NCBI RefSeq assembly: GCF_016920785.2
Contig: NW_024609835.1
Location: 21,915,108 to 21,979,107 of the forward strand
Direction of reading: 5' to 3'
Length of the DNA stretch: 64,000 nt
From: Ixodes scapularis
Taxonomy: Eukaryota; Arthropoda; Arachnida; Ixodida; Ixodidae
In this document: piece after piece, positions 53,581-64,000 of the stretch
Layout: each line of letters begins with the position of its first letter
Position numbering within the stretch: position 1 is the stretch's first letter
Notes under the pieces: generated by a model
The model's input: only the letters and a program-made list of their open reading frames with translations
Told to the model about the DNA's origin: nothing
The model's database searches: none
Translations under genes and position numbers: made by a program

Positions 53581-54399
53581 TGGTTACGCCGACAGCGACG
53601 CCGACGCCAATGCCGCAAAACCCGGTAACGGAACGGGCGCCCAAGAAACGTGCTCTAGAAAAAAAACCGGATAAACTCGAACGTCGAATCTGCCCTTGGG
53701 CACTGAGAATGATAAGTGACATGCTCATATTCTCTACACAGATTGCGTTGCCAACTGAAACTGTATTTGGGTTTCTGCCATTCGCTGAATGCGCCCTGTA
53801 GAATATGGTTTTTGGTAAAAGCACATGCTCAACAGGAGGTTAAACGCAAAGCCTTATTTAAGAGCGATTTTTTTTCCATAATGTGTATGGTTTTGCAAAA
53901 CAGGGAATGTCTTTAAAACTTACGCTTGCTTTTATTCAACGTTCTGGATTTCTTGCATAGAACCCGCATTTCTAAGAAGTTTTAGTCAGGCAGAAATGAT
54001 TAAAATTCTGTTAAAAAAAGATTTGACTATAATTTAGATGTCCGGTCCCAAAGACATGAAAATATGTTTCATGTAATTTTGACATTCTTCGTCAAAAATA
54101 TCTCCTGCACTATTTCAATATCTCCCGCCAAACTTCCCATCACAAACAAGCGACCGAAGTTTGGACTTTGGAGTTGTTTTTGGCTGGAAGGGTTTCAAAA
54201 GTGGTGACCAATACATTATCATCTCACTTGCAATCGGCGTCGTGCATACTTCCGTGAGCAAGTGTCATGCAACCAGATTTTTAACTCACCGGGAGTCAAA
54301 AAAACGTCACTATACAGCTCCTCTCCCTGGCAGCGTGTGACATTTCTTTGGTAGTAATGTGATAAACATCACCGAACGCAGCATTTTTATTTCAAGTTA
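53581..54399. other. Duplicated spacer before the hAT remnant
   Basis: Aligns with about 6600-7060 of copy 1. Small ORFs on both strands at 53576-53824 match those at 6624-6863, but no domain is recognised. Confidence 0.5.
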
Positions 54400-54407
54400 T
54401 TTATAAC

Positions 54408-55592
54408 TAGGGTGTGTACTTTCCGGTGTTTATTTGTGGGAAAAATCGTCGGATGTTTTTCGGTGTTTATTTATTTTCGAAACACCGGTGTATTTCGGTG
54501 GAACGTCGCACGACAAGGCTAAAATCTGTGATTATCGGTGGAAAAAAAAAATGCGATTGATCACGGACAGAGAGTTCCAATTTTATTCACGTATTTTATA
54601 CACTTATTGTCGAGGAAGCATCTATTTCTCACGCTTGGTTATTATAGTAGATGCAAGCATACTTCGAGAGGCTTGCATCCGTCATGGCAGCACGTTCCTT
54701 GCGGTTCACAACCCGGAATTTTGAAAACGCACGTTCCACATTTGCGCCGGACACAGGAAATCCCAAAATGTCCAGCGAGGCCTGGGACAGTAGTGGCCAG
54801 TCAAGTAAATGAAGTTTCCAAAATAACACTGGATCAACGGTGCTAGTCACAGCCTACTGGCGGTAACAAAGAAACTCTGATTTTAGGTCACTTAGCTTGC
54901 GCTCGTCTCGGAGGACCAGCCGATAGATACTTTCATAGTGCACAAATCCCTCTGGCAGCTACACTTTTATGCACGGATTAACAATTTGCACGTGGAACCA
55001 GAACGACGATTCCTCCATGATGAATGATGAAAACCCCCACGCCAACAAAACCTTTTTTCCGTTTCGCCAAAAGCCCATGGAAACTAAGCAGATAACAATG
55101 AACGCATCTCAGTTCTCAAAGGTCAGTAGCCCTGTACGACACGGATGTTGGCAGTGTCTTCCAGGAACCAGAGCAACCTCTGAATACATGGCTTGCACCG
55201 ACATCACTTGGCCAAACACAATGGGGAAAGGGCACGTGAGAGCGTACCCTCCACTGCGTTAATTTTTCCACAAAAGGGGGCCATGGGAGACACAATGGGG
55301 GAAAGGCGTGTGAAAGCTTAGCTTCCACTGCGTTAACAGACGCTTTTGACCCCCAGAAAGGAGGGCGGACTGACACTGGAAGAATGCAGGATCCACGAGA
55401 TAACACGTTTGACGAATCTCTACGAAGAAAGGGTTTCGCTAGGTCGGTGTTTTTCGACCGGTGTTTTTGGGTTTTAACCAGGACGAAAATATCCAACCAC
55501 CGGTGTTTTTCGGTTTGAACCGATTTTGTATTTTCATCACCGACGGATGTTTATCGGTGTTTTTCGGTTAAAACCGGAAAATACACACACTA
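54408..55592. mobile_element. hAT transposon remnant with 8-bp target duplication
   Basis: TTTATAAC is perfectly duplicated at 54400-54407 and 55593-55600. Termini are inverted repeats, TAGGGTGTGTACTTTCCGG on the left and TAGTGTGTGTATTTTCCGG from the right, with CGGTGTTTTTCGG subterminal repeats. Only the 3' part of the transposase remains, so the copy is a deletion derivative. It is inserted in the intergenic part of the C-D block. Confidence 0.92.
54629..54850 (-). pseudogene. hAT transposase C-terminal dimerisation region
   Basis: The minus frame reads FWKLHLLDWPLLSQASLDIL, then FPVSGANVERAFSKF. This is the hAT dimerisation motif: Trp-Pro-x-Leu, then Ile-Leu and the V-E-R-x-F-S core. The DDE catalytic region is missing. 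Confidence 0.88.
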
Positions 55593-55600
55593 TTTATAAC

Positions 55601-57164
55601 AGACAAAAAGGAGTGGCTGAATCGCGTCAAAAATCGGGTCTTAAAATTGCAGTCGATTGCACGACGTTTGGTGTCGGAAAATGCGTGTTGAATCGTGACG
55701 GAGACTTTTACTCGGTTCGTTGAAAACTTTGCAGTTCCTTTACGCCGGTGAAGAAATACCAATGAAGCAACGTTCGCATTTCCAACACTCCCTTGAATAT
55801 ACGTTTTAGTGAGCGTTGGTAAGGACGTAACTTTAGGGTTTTATGCATAAAGACAAGGGATGGGGCAACACATATTTCAACTTTCATCAGACAAATGATT
55901 TATTGCCGGCATGCATCGCCTTGGGAGCTCCACGGGGCCTTGTCTTGCCCCATTCCTTCCCCTTCCCCTCCTTTTAACGTTTCCCTCTCCTATAGTGCAG
56001 TTCCCAAGGCGATGCGTGCCGGCAATCAATCATTTGTGTGTTTAAAGTAAGAAAGATGTGTTGTATAAAACTCTCTCTAAAGTCCCACTCTGTTAAAGGA
56101 TCCCATCATTTACAAGCCGCTCCAGACTCGCCATACTCCAACAGAAATGTCAGTACGTAGTGTACTGACATTTTCTACGTGCAGACAAAATATTAACGGA
56201 TGTCCGCATGCCCTTGTTGTGGGTTTGAAGTTTTACATAAGCGTGCCTGATGAAATGACTTGCTAGAGCGCAGCATCGCCGTCGTGCGATGTAACTTCCA
56301 CGTCCGAAAAGAATTGTGAGTCAGTCGAACACACTGGAATACGCTAGCTGCATGAGACAAATCCAGCGTCAGGTGGGACCGAAGCTTCTTAGTCATAAGA
56401 CACAGCAACACGTGACTGCGTCAACAAAATAACACCCAGAATTCCGTCCACCACCAAATAGAATAAACTGCTATCAATGACGGTTACATTCACATGGGAC
56501 GTAAAAATAATTCCGATATTATTTTGACGAAAGATGTACTATTAACAAATTCCTCATTCGACGGGGTCGTCAATTTATTTAATCACAACTGTTTTTATTT
56601 GAAAAAAAAAAAAACAGCCTGAATTAAGGGAAGAAACGTAGATAGAAAGTAGGAGAGACGAAACGAGACGGCTGACTACAAAGAATTTTTAATGAAACTT
56701 CTTCCCTAAGTTCAGGCTGTTTCTTTCGAACTGTACCAACACGCTCATCACATCACTGTAACTGTTTCCACGTTTGACGAATCCGACATCACAAAAATCA
56801 AAATAATTTCAAAGATTTTTTTTTACATTGTACGTTGAAATTGTCGCTGCCATATAATTACTTCATCGCGCAAAAATACGGCTTGAATTGGTGATAATGC
56901 CCCAGAACTTACCTCGTCCAAATGTAAATAATAAAATGAGTCGCGAATGATTAATTCTTAGCGTTTCTACAATCTTTCGCGTTTTAAATCTAAACTCTTC
57001 TCTGTTATCAAGAGGTCCACTGCAGTATGCAAGTAAAAAGAAATCTATTTTCTCCTTAGTTTTAAGACGGCGGAATTAATGGCTCTGGGTCGAAAACGAC
57101 TTTCTTTCCCTTTAGGGAGTTGCGACGACCGAATTGCTGTAGGCCATCTACCTCTTAAAGGTTT
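55601..57164. other. Duplicated spacer before receptor D
   Basis: From about 56190 it aligns with 7090-8090. At 55890-56040 a pair of inverted segments (GCATCGCCTTGGGA and TCCCAAGGCGATGC) surrounds a CCTTCC-rich stretch. No gene is supported. Confidence 0.5.
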
Positions 57165-57538
57165 TCTGAAGGTCACTTACAAAGAGAGAGACTTCCAATT
57201 TTCAAACGAAGACAGCAACAAGTAATCTAATGCACGTCTGTGTTCGCGCTCTATTCTGGAAACGATTGAATCATGATTCAGATGGAAAGCTTGGCATTTC
57301 CTTGAACTCGCTGACCTGATTAGGAAAATAAGAAATGTTTTCAGAACAATCAGTACCTATACACTCCAAGATACACTCCAAGCCAGCGTTGAAAAGAAAA
57401 AAAAGCGTTTTGTGTCAGATAATCTAGAACGAGGTTAATGTTTGTAGGCAATCTTGCTTAAAAGCAGCGTACTTCCGTCAGGTTGGACGAGTCGTTCACG
57501 TTGACGCAAAGGTCCACTGACTTGCGGTCATTGCGAAC
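57165..57538 (+). promoter_or_regulatory. Promoter/5' leader block of gene D
   Basis: Very close to 8090-8446. The same in-frame TGA precedes the start codon and the same AAC stands before ATG. Confidence 0.6.
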
Positions 57539-57565
57539 ATGTATCTGAAGGTTGCAGGGGTCCCG
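57539..57565 (+). CDS. Ionotropic receptor gene D, first exon
   Basis: Encodes MYLKVAGVP followed by the donor GTAAGC at 57566, as in gene B. Intron 1 then contains the 6.2-kb transposon and continues to the end of the window. The remaining exons should lie beyond 64000. Confidence 0.72.
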
Positions 57566-57679
57566 GTAAGCTTAATAAATGTATTCGGCGGCGGAATTAT
57601 ATAGGTATATATTGTTTTGTAGCGGATTATTAGAGTAACTGGAATATCGGGTGCAAGCAACAATAACAGAGTTGGGCTT

Positions 57680-58985
57680 CATGCACGCGTGTTCAGTAGA
57701 CATTTTTTTTTTTTTTTTTCATCGTATTTTCATATGTTACTCTTTAATGTGTGGGGGGTGTCTTTCTCGCAAACCAAAGGGTTTGCTAGAAAAAATTATT
57801 TCTCGAGAATTTAAAAAAGGCTACATCAAGGCGTCAAAGCCGTTTTGGCGTTTTGTCTTTTCTGCCAAGTTTGGCGGCCCGTAATAGACAAAAAAAAATA
57901 ACTCAAAGATTTTGCAAAAATGCTAGTCTATAATGGTGAAACATGAAACAATTTATACAATTTTGAAGAATATGTATCGTGCGTAAAAAATGCACAAACA
58001 TGGCTACTTTGACGTTGATTCCTTACGTTTGTGATTTGTTATCTCGTAAAGGTTCAAGATAAATCGTTTAATTTTTTTTTCGCAGGTTCTTCACATAAAG
58101 ATCTATTGTCTATACATAATGTGTCACTCTTACTTATAAATAACATTTTTTACAGTTCACTAAACCTAGCTGAAAATTAAAGTCCCGCAAATTCAAGTGC
58201 AATTAAAGAAAAACAACGAACTTTTTTTTAAATTTTGGTGAAGCATTCTGTCCATATCTCCTGTTTTATCATAAAAAACATGTTGCATTATTTTGTCTCT
58301 GTCAAAAATACAGCACTTCGAAGTGCAAGAATTCGGCTGCTTTGACGTTTTTAACTAAGATTGGTTCGCTGTTATCTCGTAGGATTTTTAAACTTTTCTA
58401 TTTTTTTTACTGACATATTCTTCTCAAAAAGATCTGCCCTAGATGTATATTGTGTTGTTCTCGTTTTTAATTGAAAATACTTAAAGCGCTTCAAACATGT
58501 CTCAATATAAAATGCCCTGCAGACACAACGTGCAGCTTAAAAAACAAAAAACAAGCTGATTTTTTTAAAGTTTATAAGTAAAGTATACTGCACAATATTG
58601 CCGTGCTTTTAATTAAAATGTGTGTTGCTTTATTTTGTCCCGGTCAAAAAAACATAGCTTCCAATTGTACTATGTATACCATTCATATCAACATCTTTGT
58701 TTCTAGCTGCCGCGGCCTCAATCACTCCTACGTTCTATAAAAGAAACTATCGTAAGTGTTTATTTTGTTTAAATTGTGGCCAAGTTCAAATTTGAAATGT
58801 ATAACTCTATAAACGCATCTATTAATCAGTAGTTCAAAGCTTAAACTGCATCCGTCCTGTGACAAGCCCGCCCCTCGTGCTTATTTCAAATGCCACTGCT
58901 CGGTATACGCGTGACCTCAAACACAACTTCCCAGAAACAAAGAAACACAACAGCCAGGCTTCCACTCTCAAGGTAAGAACCGAAC
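57680..58985 (+). repeat. Left long terminal inverted repeat
   Basis: Includes a T tract, ATATGTTACTCTTTAATGTGTG, ATTATTTCTCGAGAA and, near the inner end, a coding-looking stretch (SPPLVLISNATARYTRDLKH). The same protein-like segment is present in the right arm (SPRHVVISNVAARYMRELKQ), with mostly conservative changes. Confidence 0.8.
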
Positions 58986-59189
58986 AGACCCTATTGGAAC
59001 CAAAGATAATATTTCACTATCTAACAAACGCACAATACTAAACGCGGTCGGCTCGCAGCATGTTCAAGGAGTAGTTATAAAGAAATTGTCGTTGTACTGC
59101 GTGCTGTACGATCCGAGGCAAAGTCAGTTTCAGGTTCAGTACTGTTGTGCAATTTTGCAGTGCATGTCAATTTTAATTGAAAAAAAAAA

Positions 59190-59484
59190 CCGCATCTCCA
59201 CGTGGTGAATGATGTTGATTGGGGCGAAGCTACGCAGTATCGCGAAGCGCGATACTGCGTAGACGCTGAGCCGCAGCATGCCTAGCTTTTCGTTCGTTTC
59301 CATCCATGTCACGCTGCGGTCAAATGATGAAATGCATATATAACCACGTTGCATACCACACATTCTCTTTCTGAAATGGGTGAAAACAAAAGAAAAGCTC
59401 GGCATGCTGCGGCTCACCGTCTACGCAGACAAGCACCACCAGAGCTTCGCCCCAATCAACATCATTCACCACGTGGAGATGCGG
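59190..59484. mobile_element. Foldback insertion inside the 6.2-kb element
   Basis: Outer arms (59190-59231 and about 59443-59484) are inverted copies (CCGCATCTCCACGTGG). A second 13-bp perfect palindrome with a 3-base loop lies at 59232-59260. Minus and plus ORFs at the two ends translate to nearly the same peptide (INIIHHVEMR), as expected for a foldback. Confidence 0.75.
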
Positions 59485-60179
59485 TTGTTGTTTTTTTTTT
59501 TGTTTTTTTTTTTTGCTCTACACAAGCACGGGAGCACCTGCTCACGTGCTCGTGAGCACGAGCACCCGACGTCAAACATCAGACGGACATACGGAGATGG
59601 CTAGCACCAAGGAGCTTCGCCCCTAAAACAGATTACCAGAACAAAACCCGGGTTGGCACCGACGGGGTAGGAACCTGACATAACACTTCAGTTCGGTCAT
59701 GCAAATAACACTTCACTTCCGTTTTAAAAAAAAAAAACAAAAAAAAACGGAATTTACGTCTACACTGTGTGATGGGCACCACAAAAAGATGGTCGTCATT
59801 GCAGTCTCTGCAGTGCGAGAGACAGTCAGTTCCAAGTTCAGCCCCACTGTGCGACTTTGCCATACATGCCACTTTTGCATTCCAGCGACGGGGCGCACGT
59901 TCCTCCACTCTTCCTTTTTCCGATTTCAAAACTCCATTAGTTCGCCTGCTTCTAAGTAAATCAGCTTGACTCCTTGGAGCTGCTGAGACAATACACTTGA
60001 CATGTCTTGGGCGTTTTGTACCGCCATGCTTACTGGCTGTCGCAGGTTGTGTAGACTGGCCTGGTGTTTTACAAGTCCTCCAACACCATCACACGCGTTT
60101 TTGCCATGTTCGATAGCAGAAAAGCAGCCATCTGGCTAGATAATATTTCAATTTCCTGAAATCGCTCAGTTGATATTTG

Positions 60180-60491
60180 TTATTTGTTTTTAAAATGGCT
60201 CGCTGCTCCATCGCTGATACAAGTGACTTGCGAGTGAACAGGAGCGTTGTCATCGAGCAAATTTGTGACTTTCCTAAGTGCAAAGCAGACGTGGGTAGCG
60301 TCGTGACAGACATCGTCGCTGATGACAGAGAAGCTACGTGTCGATTTTCGAGTGGTAGCAACGGATGCAAACACTGAAACGTGCTTTTTGTGCCACTGGT
60401 AGTCCCGGACTTCATCCGGCAGCACAACGGACCGATTCCCCGCGAAATCAAAATATAGCACAAGTCTCCCTTTTTTTTTTTTTTTTTGCAC
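60180..60491 (-). pseudogene. Transposase-like core fragment (two Asp motifs)
   Basis: The frame reads LVLYFDFAGNRSVVLPDEV, then HKKHVSVFASVATTRKS and VTCISDGAASHFKNK. An Asp in a beta strand (YFDF) and a second in SDGAAS-x-F-K are the pattern of an RNase H-fold DD(E/D) transposase core. An A-run (KKKKKK) joins it to the upstream frame with a shift, and the rest of the core is missing. Confidence 0.55.
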
Positions 60492-60571
60492 CGCTTTTCT
60501 GTGTATATGGCTTTTCCTTGAACTTGCCTGGTTTGATTATGAGGGTTCAACCTAATTACGAGTGACTGAAG

Positions 60572-61036
60572 TTATTCTATAAATGCCACTGAATCCAACG
60601 TTTTCTCAATCACATTGCCAGATTCCCACGCCACTACCAGAACCTCTGCTTCTTCTGGGATGCAAAGTCGTTCAAGTGTAAAATGTCGATCCCTAGGGCA
60701 CCTCACGCAGCTGCCCAATCGGCATTCATGTGTTCGCAGAGTACAAATCTGCATGGATTCCAGGGCAGATATGTTCACGTTTTTGCTGGTAACGCTTTCT
60801 AGAGTTCCACTTGACCCCCGCGGTCGCAAGGAGTGAAACTTAGTGAGACCAATCGTAGCTTCTGGGTGTGCACTTTTAAACAGATGAAACGCCTCGCGAA
60901 ATGACCTTGTCATGAAGCGCTTGGGCATGTACTGTTTTTTGCCACTGATCAACACAGAAGCGATGTCTTTCTGGTTGGTGCTTCGTGTAGAGCAGCCCAG
61001 TTCATCCTTAGTATAAAACCCAAGAGCTAGGGGCAT
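60572..61036 (-). pseudogene. Transposon protein, upstream part
   Basis: 154 codons with a Cys/His cluster (RTHECRLGSCVRCPRDRH). This may be a zinc-binding segment before the transposase core at 60180-60491. A stop and the A-run frameshift separate the two. It is not named. Confidence 0.5.
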
Positions 61037-61147
61037 CTCTTCTTGGCTCGCCTTGCTTCTTGAGTGAGTATCCGGTATCGACCATGGTAATCTCTCAATT
61101 TCCGAGATTTGTCGATGATGTACCTAGTTGCCTCCGGTACAATACTG

Positions 61148-61732
61148 TCAATCTCTGTCCTCGTCAGAGACGGGAGAAAGAGCGTCAGTAGCCGGCAGTG
61201 TTCTTGGTGGGAAGCACGTGCAGCGTGTGCGAGTCGAAAGTGCTGCGTCCAATCTCCGCACCTGTTGCAGTCCCCTCGCGATGGTCCTGAGACGTCGGAT
61301 GTGCCCTATGACCTTCGAATCCCCGTACGACCATCGGTGATTGTGGCATCTTCTAGCTTGTTTTCTTCCGCGGGATCCTCTGCAACGGCTTTTCACTTGA
61401 CTTGGTGGCTTCAGTGGTGACACTTGTGTGGGATATAGATAACGATTCAGCTTCTCCACGGTCTCAATATCTGGGATAAACGCGTCCTCCAGGCTGTTAG
61501 AGGTTTCTTGTACACGCTGTGTTTTACGGCTGAAGTGCTGGAAACAAGTCCGGTAGTGGTAGTCTGTTTCCTTTACTATTGTGGATGTCTCCTGGAGCAA
61601 AATCTTCATCAGGGGGTTGACGCCAAGATCTTGCACGCTGCGGAAATTCCTCTGCTTTGTCTTTTTTTTTTTCTTGTGTATTCTGAGGTAGTCAGGACAA
61701 AAAACTTTGTCGACACTAAAAGTCGCTCCCAT
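61148..61732 (-). pseudogene. Transposon protein, N-terminal part (uncertain)
   Basis: A 194-codon minus-strand frame upstream of the Cys/His segment. It contains YLYPTQVSPLKPPSQ and a basic region. No domain is recognised; its position and strand suggest the same transposon gene. A Lys run marks a T tract on the + strand. Confidence 0.35.
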
Positions 61733-62627
61733 AGCTGATGAGCGTTGTCCGATGATGCAACTAAACGGGGCCTGTGAATGGTGCAGTTCTAAATTAAAGA
61801 ACTCACACCGTGTCTTTCTTTACGCAGAGGCTAAAGTTAGGTCCGCACTGAACGCTGAACAGCTTACCTCAATCAACCCTCTTTCTCTCTCTCTTTCAAT
61901 AAGCCGAAGCAAGTCGGGACTTCAAACACAACAAAGAGTCACGTTGCACACAACGCTACACGCTTTGTTTTTATTTTTACTTTGGCCAGGGTGTAAGGTC
62001 GGTACACTACACCACACACACGCGCTAAGAGAATAATATTTATTTATTCAGAAACAGGGCGCCCTTAGCCGCCGCCAGATAAAGTTATATCGGCGCTCTT
62101 CAGACGGGCGTCGCTGCCGACAGCGTCATCCGGTGACCTGCGCCGCACAATACGCCCTTTAGGGGCTTAAGATTTCGCTTAGATATTGGAGCCTCTGTCT
62201 CCCGTGTTTGCATTCAATTAGGCTCCATTACGCCAGCCACGACACTTTTAGGATCTACGGCTTTAGTCTTGCCGCCAAAATCATCCTCTATTACCAGCGT
62301 CAACAGCGAGTAAAAGCTATACGTTACTGTGAAGTGCGCTCGTCACGCTCGTTTGCACTTCGGGTTACGCGTGCACGCATATAAGACATCGTGACTTTAT
62401 GATATGTTACTCCAGTCGTTCAGTCACGCGGGACTCGCTCTTTCAACCTGGCGAAAGTTCAACGATAGTTCACGCACTTTGCTTAGCTCTAAACGCGCGT
62501 TGTCTTGTAACGAGTGACGAAAGCTGACTCGAGCGAGGTCTAGGAAATTGTTTACGTGCTGCTACATGCTCGATGCGCTGAGGTGTTGCGTTCGGTAACC
62601 TATACCCGAGGGCGCAAACCGAGGAGT

Positions 62628-63902
62628 TTTGTTCGTTTCTTCTCGGGGAGTTCTGTTTCAGTTCACGCATATACCGAGCAGCGACATTTGAAATAACCAC
62701 ATGGCGCGGGCTCGTCACAGGAGGCATGCAGTCGAAGCTCTGAACTACTGATTAATACATGTGTTTATAGAGTAATATATCTCAAACTTGAACTTGGCCA
62801 CAAATTAAACAAAGTATAAAATTATGGTAAGTTCCTTTTATAAAATGTAGGAGTAATTGAGGCTGCGGCAGCTAGAGACAAAAATGTTGAGCTGGAGTGT
62901 GTATATAGTACAATTCGAACGGCTGTGTTTTTGACCGGGACAAAATAAAGCAACAGACATTTTAACGAAGAGCATGGCAATGTGGTGCAGTATGCTTTAC
63001 CTAAACAATCAGCTTGTTTCTTTTTTTTGTTTTTTTTTTTCTTTTTTAGTTGCAGGTTGAATTTAGCAGAGCATTTTACATTGAAGCATGTTTGAAGCGT
63101 TGCAAATATTTTCAATTATAAACTAGGACAACAAAATATACATCTATGATAGATTTTCGAGAAGAATATATGAGTAAAAAATAAAGAGTCAATCTTAAGA
63201 ACCTTACGAGATAACAGCGAACCAATACCAGATAAAGATGTTAAGCCAGCCAAATTCCTGCACTTCGAAGTGATCTCTGACATAGACACAATAATGCAAC
63301 ATGTTTTTAATGGAAAACAGGGCGATATAATCTAGAATGCTTCACCGAAATTTAAAAACAAAAAACGATGATCTCTTTTTTTTTTTTAGTTGCACGTTGA
63401 ATTTGCAAGACTTCTCATTTTCAGCCATGCTTAGGGCATTGTAAATATTGTTTTTATAAGTCAGAGCGATACATTATATATACACGACAGAGCCTTATGT
63501 GAAGACCCTGTGAAAAATTAAAACCTTTACAAGATAACAAATCACGAACATAAAATAAAAACGTCAAAGTAGCCATGCTTGTGCATTTTTACGCACAATA
63601 AAATGTTTCCAGAATTTTATAAATTGTTTTATGTATTACCATTATAGACCACTATTTTTGCAAAATATTTGAGTTGTAGTTTGTATATTTTTTTGTCCAT
63701 TATGAGCTTTCAAACTTGGCAGAAATGACAAAATGCCAAAACGAATATACCATACCGCCTTCATGTCGCCTTTTTCTTTTTTTTTTTCTCGAGAAATAAT
63801 TTTTTTTTTCTCGAAACACCTTTGGAGATTCCCTCCACACATTGGGGAGTAACATATAAAAATGCGAAGGAAAACGAAATTTCAACCGGACACGCGTGCA
63901 TG
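62628..63902 (-). repeat. Right long terminal inverted repeat
   Basis: Inverted partner of 57680-58985. The outer end CGCGTGCATG at 63893-63902 is followed by the resumed flanking sequence. Confidence 0.8.
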
Positions 63903-64000
63903 ATCTTATCTGAACACACCCTTCTGACTATGAGCGTAGTGCCCGAATTTATTAGCGGGGGTAGCGCACATTAACATCAATTATCTGTGTCTAGCTCTAT

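Larger units (their letters stand above)
57680..63902 (-). mobile_element. 6.2-kb DNA element with about 1.25-kb terminal inverted repeats
   Basis: Both ends begin CATGCACGCGTGT inward, and the arms at 57680-58985 and 62628-63902 match over almost their whole length at roughly three quarters identity, with small indels. The flanking sequence continues the segmental duplication on both sides, so the insertion point in intron 1 of gene D is certain. Interior minus-strand ORFs resemble a DD-type transposase. The superfamily is not assigned. Target duplication could not be recognised. Confidence 0.78.
50605..64000 (+). repeat. Segmental duplication, copy 2 (3' end of C to 5' end of D)
   Basis: Counterpart of 4950-8670. 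The homology resumes after each insertion and is still visible in the last 70 bases of the window (ATTAACATCAAT near 63973, matching 8630). Insertions in this copy are the foldback SINE, a minisatellite, the hAT remnant and the 6.2-kb element. Confidence 0.85.

Overview
This is eukaryotic nuclear DNA from an arthropod, most likely a hard tick. The evidence is short GC-rich exons with GT/AG borders in long AT-rich introns, dense nested DNA transposons and retroelements, and a tandem cluster of divergent ionotropic receptor (IR) genes of the kind expanded in tick genomes. The species assignment is inference. I see no bacterial operon structure, no CRISPR array and no rRNA.

The cluster is on the + strand. 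Gene A enters from the left edge with only its last two exons (531-814 and 5345-5612). Gene B (8447-26245) can be followed from a 9-codon first exon to its stop through nine exon blocks. Splice phases agree at every junction except one, near 19800, where the frame changes without a visible intron. Gene C has only a first exon (45513-45539) and a last exon (50999-51266); its middle exons are missing. Gene D begins at 57539 and leaves the window. The predicted proteins have a split ligand-binding domain (S1/S2) around the channel helices, a final membrane helix, no amino-terminal domain and no visible signal peptide. The block from the 3' end of A to the 5' end of B (from about 4950) is duplicated as the block from the 3' end of C to the 5' end of D (from about 50605). 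The copies differ by later insertions, so target sites can be read directly.

Mobile DNA fills the introns and the space between genes. In B's last intron, a TTAA-flanked element with a THAP-domain remnant (20193-24932, Kolobok-like) carries an LTR retroelement (20715-24149) that splits the THAP codons. Downstream of B is a duplicated unit with two arrays of TGACGTCA palindromes (27262-27640 and 27899-28097). At 28895-40972 lies a second TTAA-flanked element. It contains a minus-strand Ty3/gypsy retrotransposon with two identical 139-bp LTRs (30689-36302), whose reverse transcriptase is broken by a 451-bp inverted-repeat element (32771-33221). Tandem duplications and foldback elements fill 42-49 kb. 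In the C-D block are a foldback SINE with a tRNA-like centre (52897-53214), a hAT remnant with a perfect 8-bp target duplication (54408-55592) and a 6.2-kb element with about 1.25-kb terminal inverted repeats (57680-63902).

If expressed, the receptor genes probably encode chemosensory or IR-like channels. The repeated promoter and first-exon block (about 8090, 45160 and 57165) suggests a shared expression programme. The transposons explain most of the remaining sequence and probably the loss of C's middle exons.
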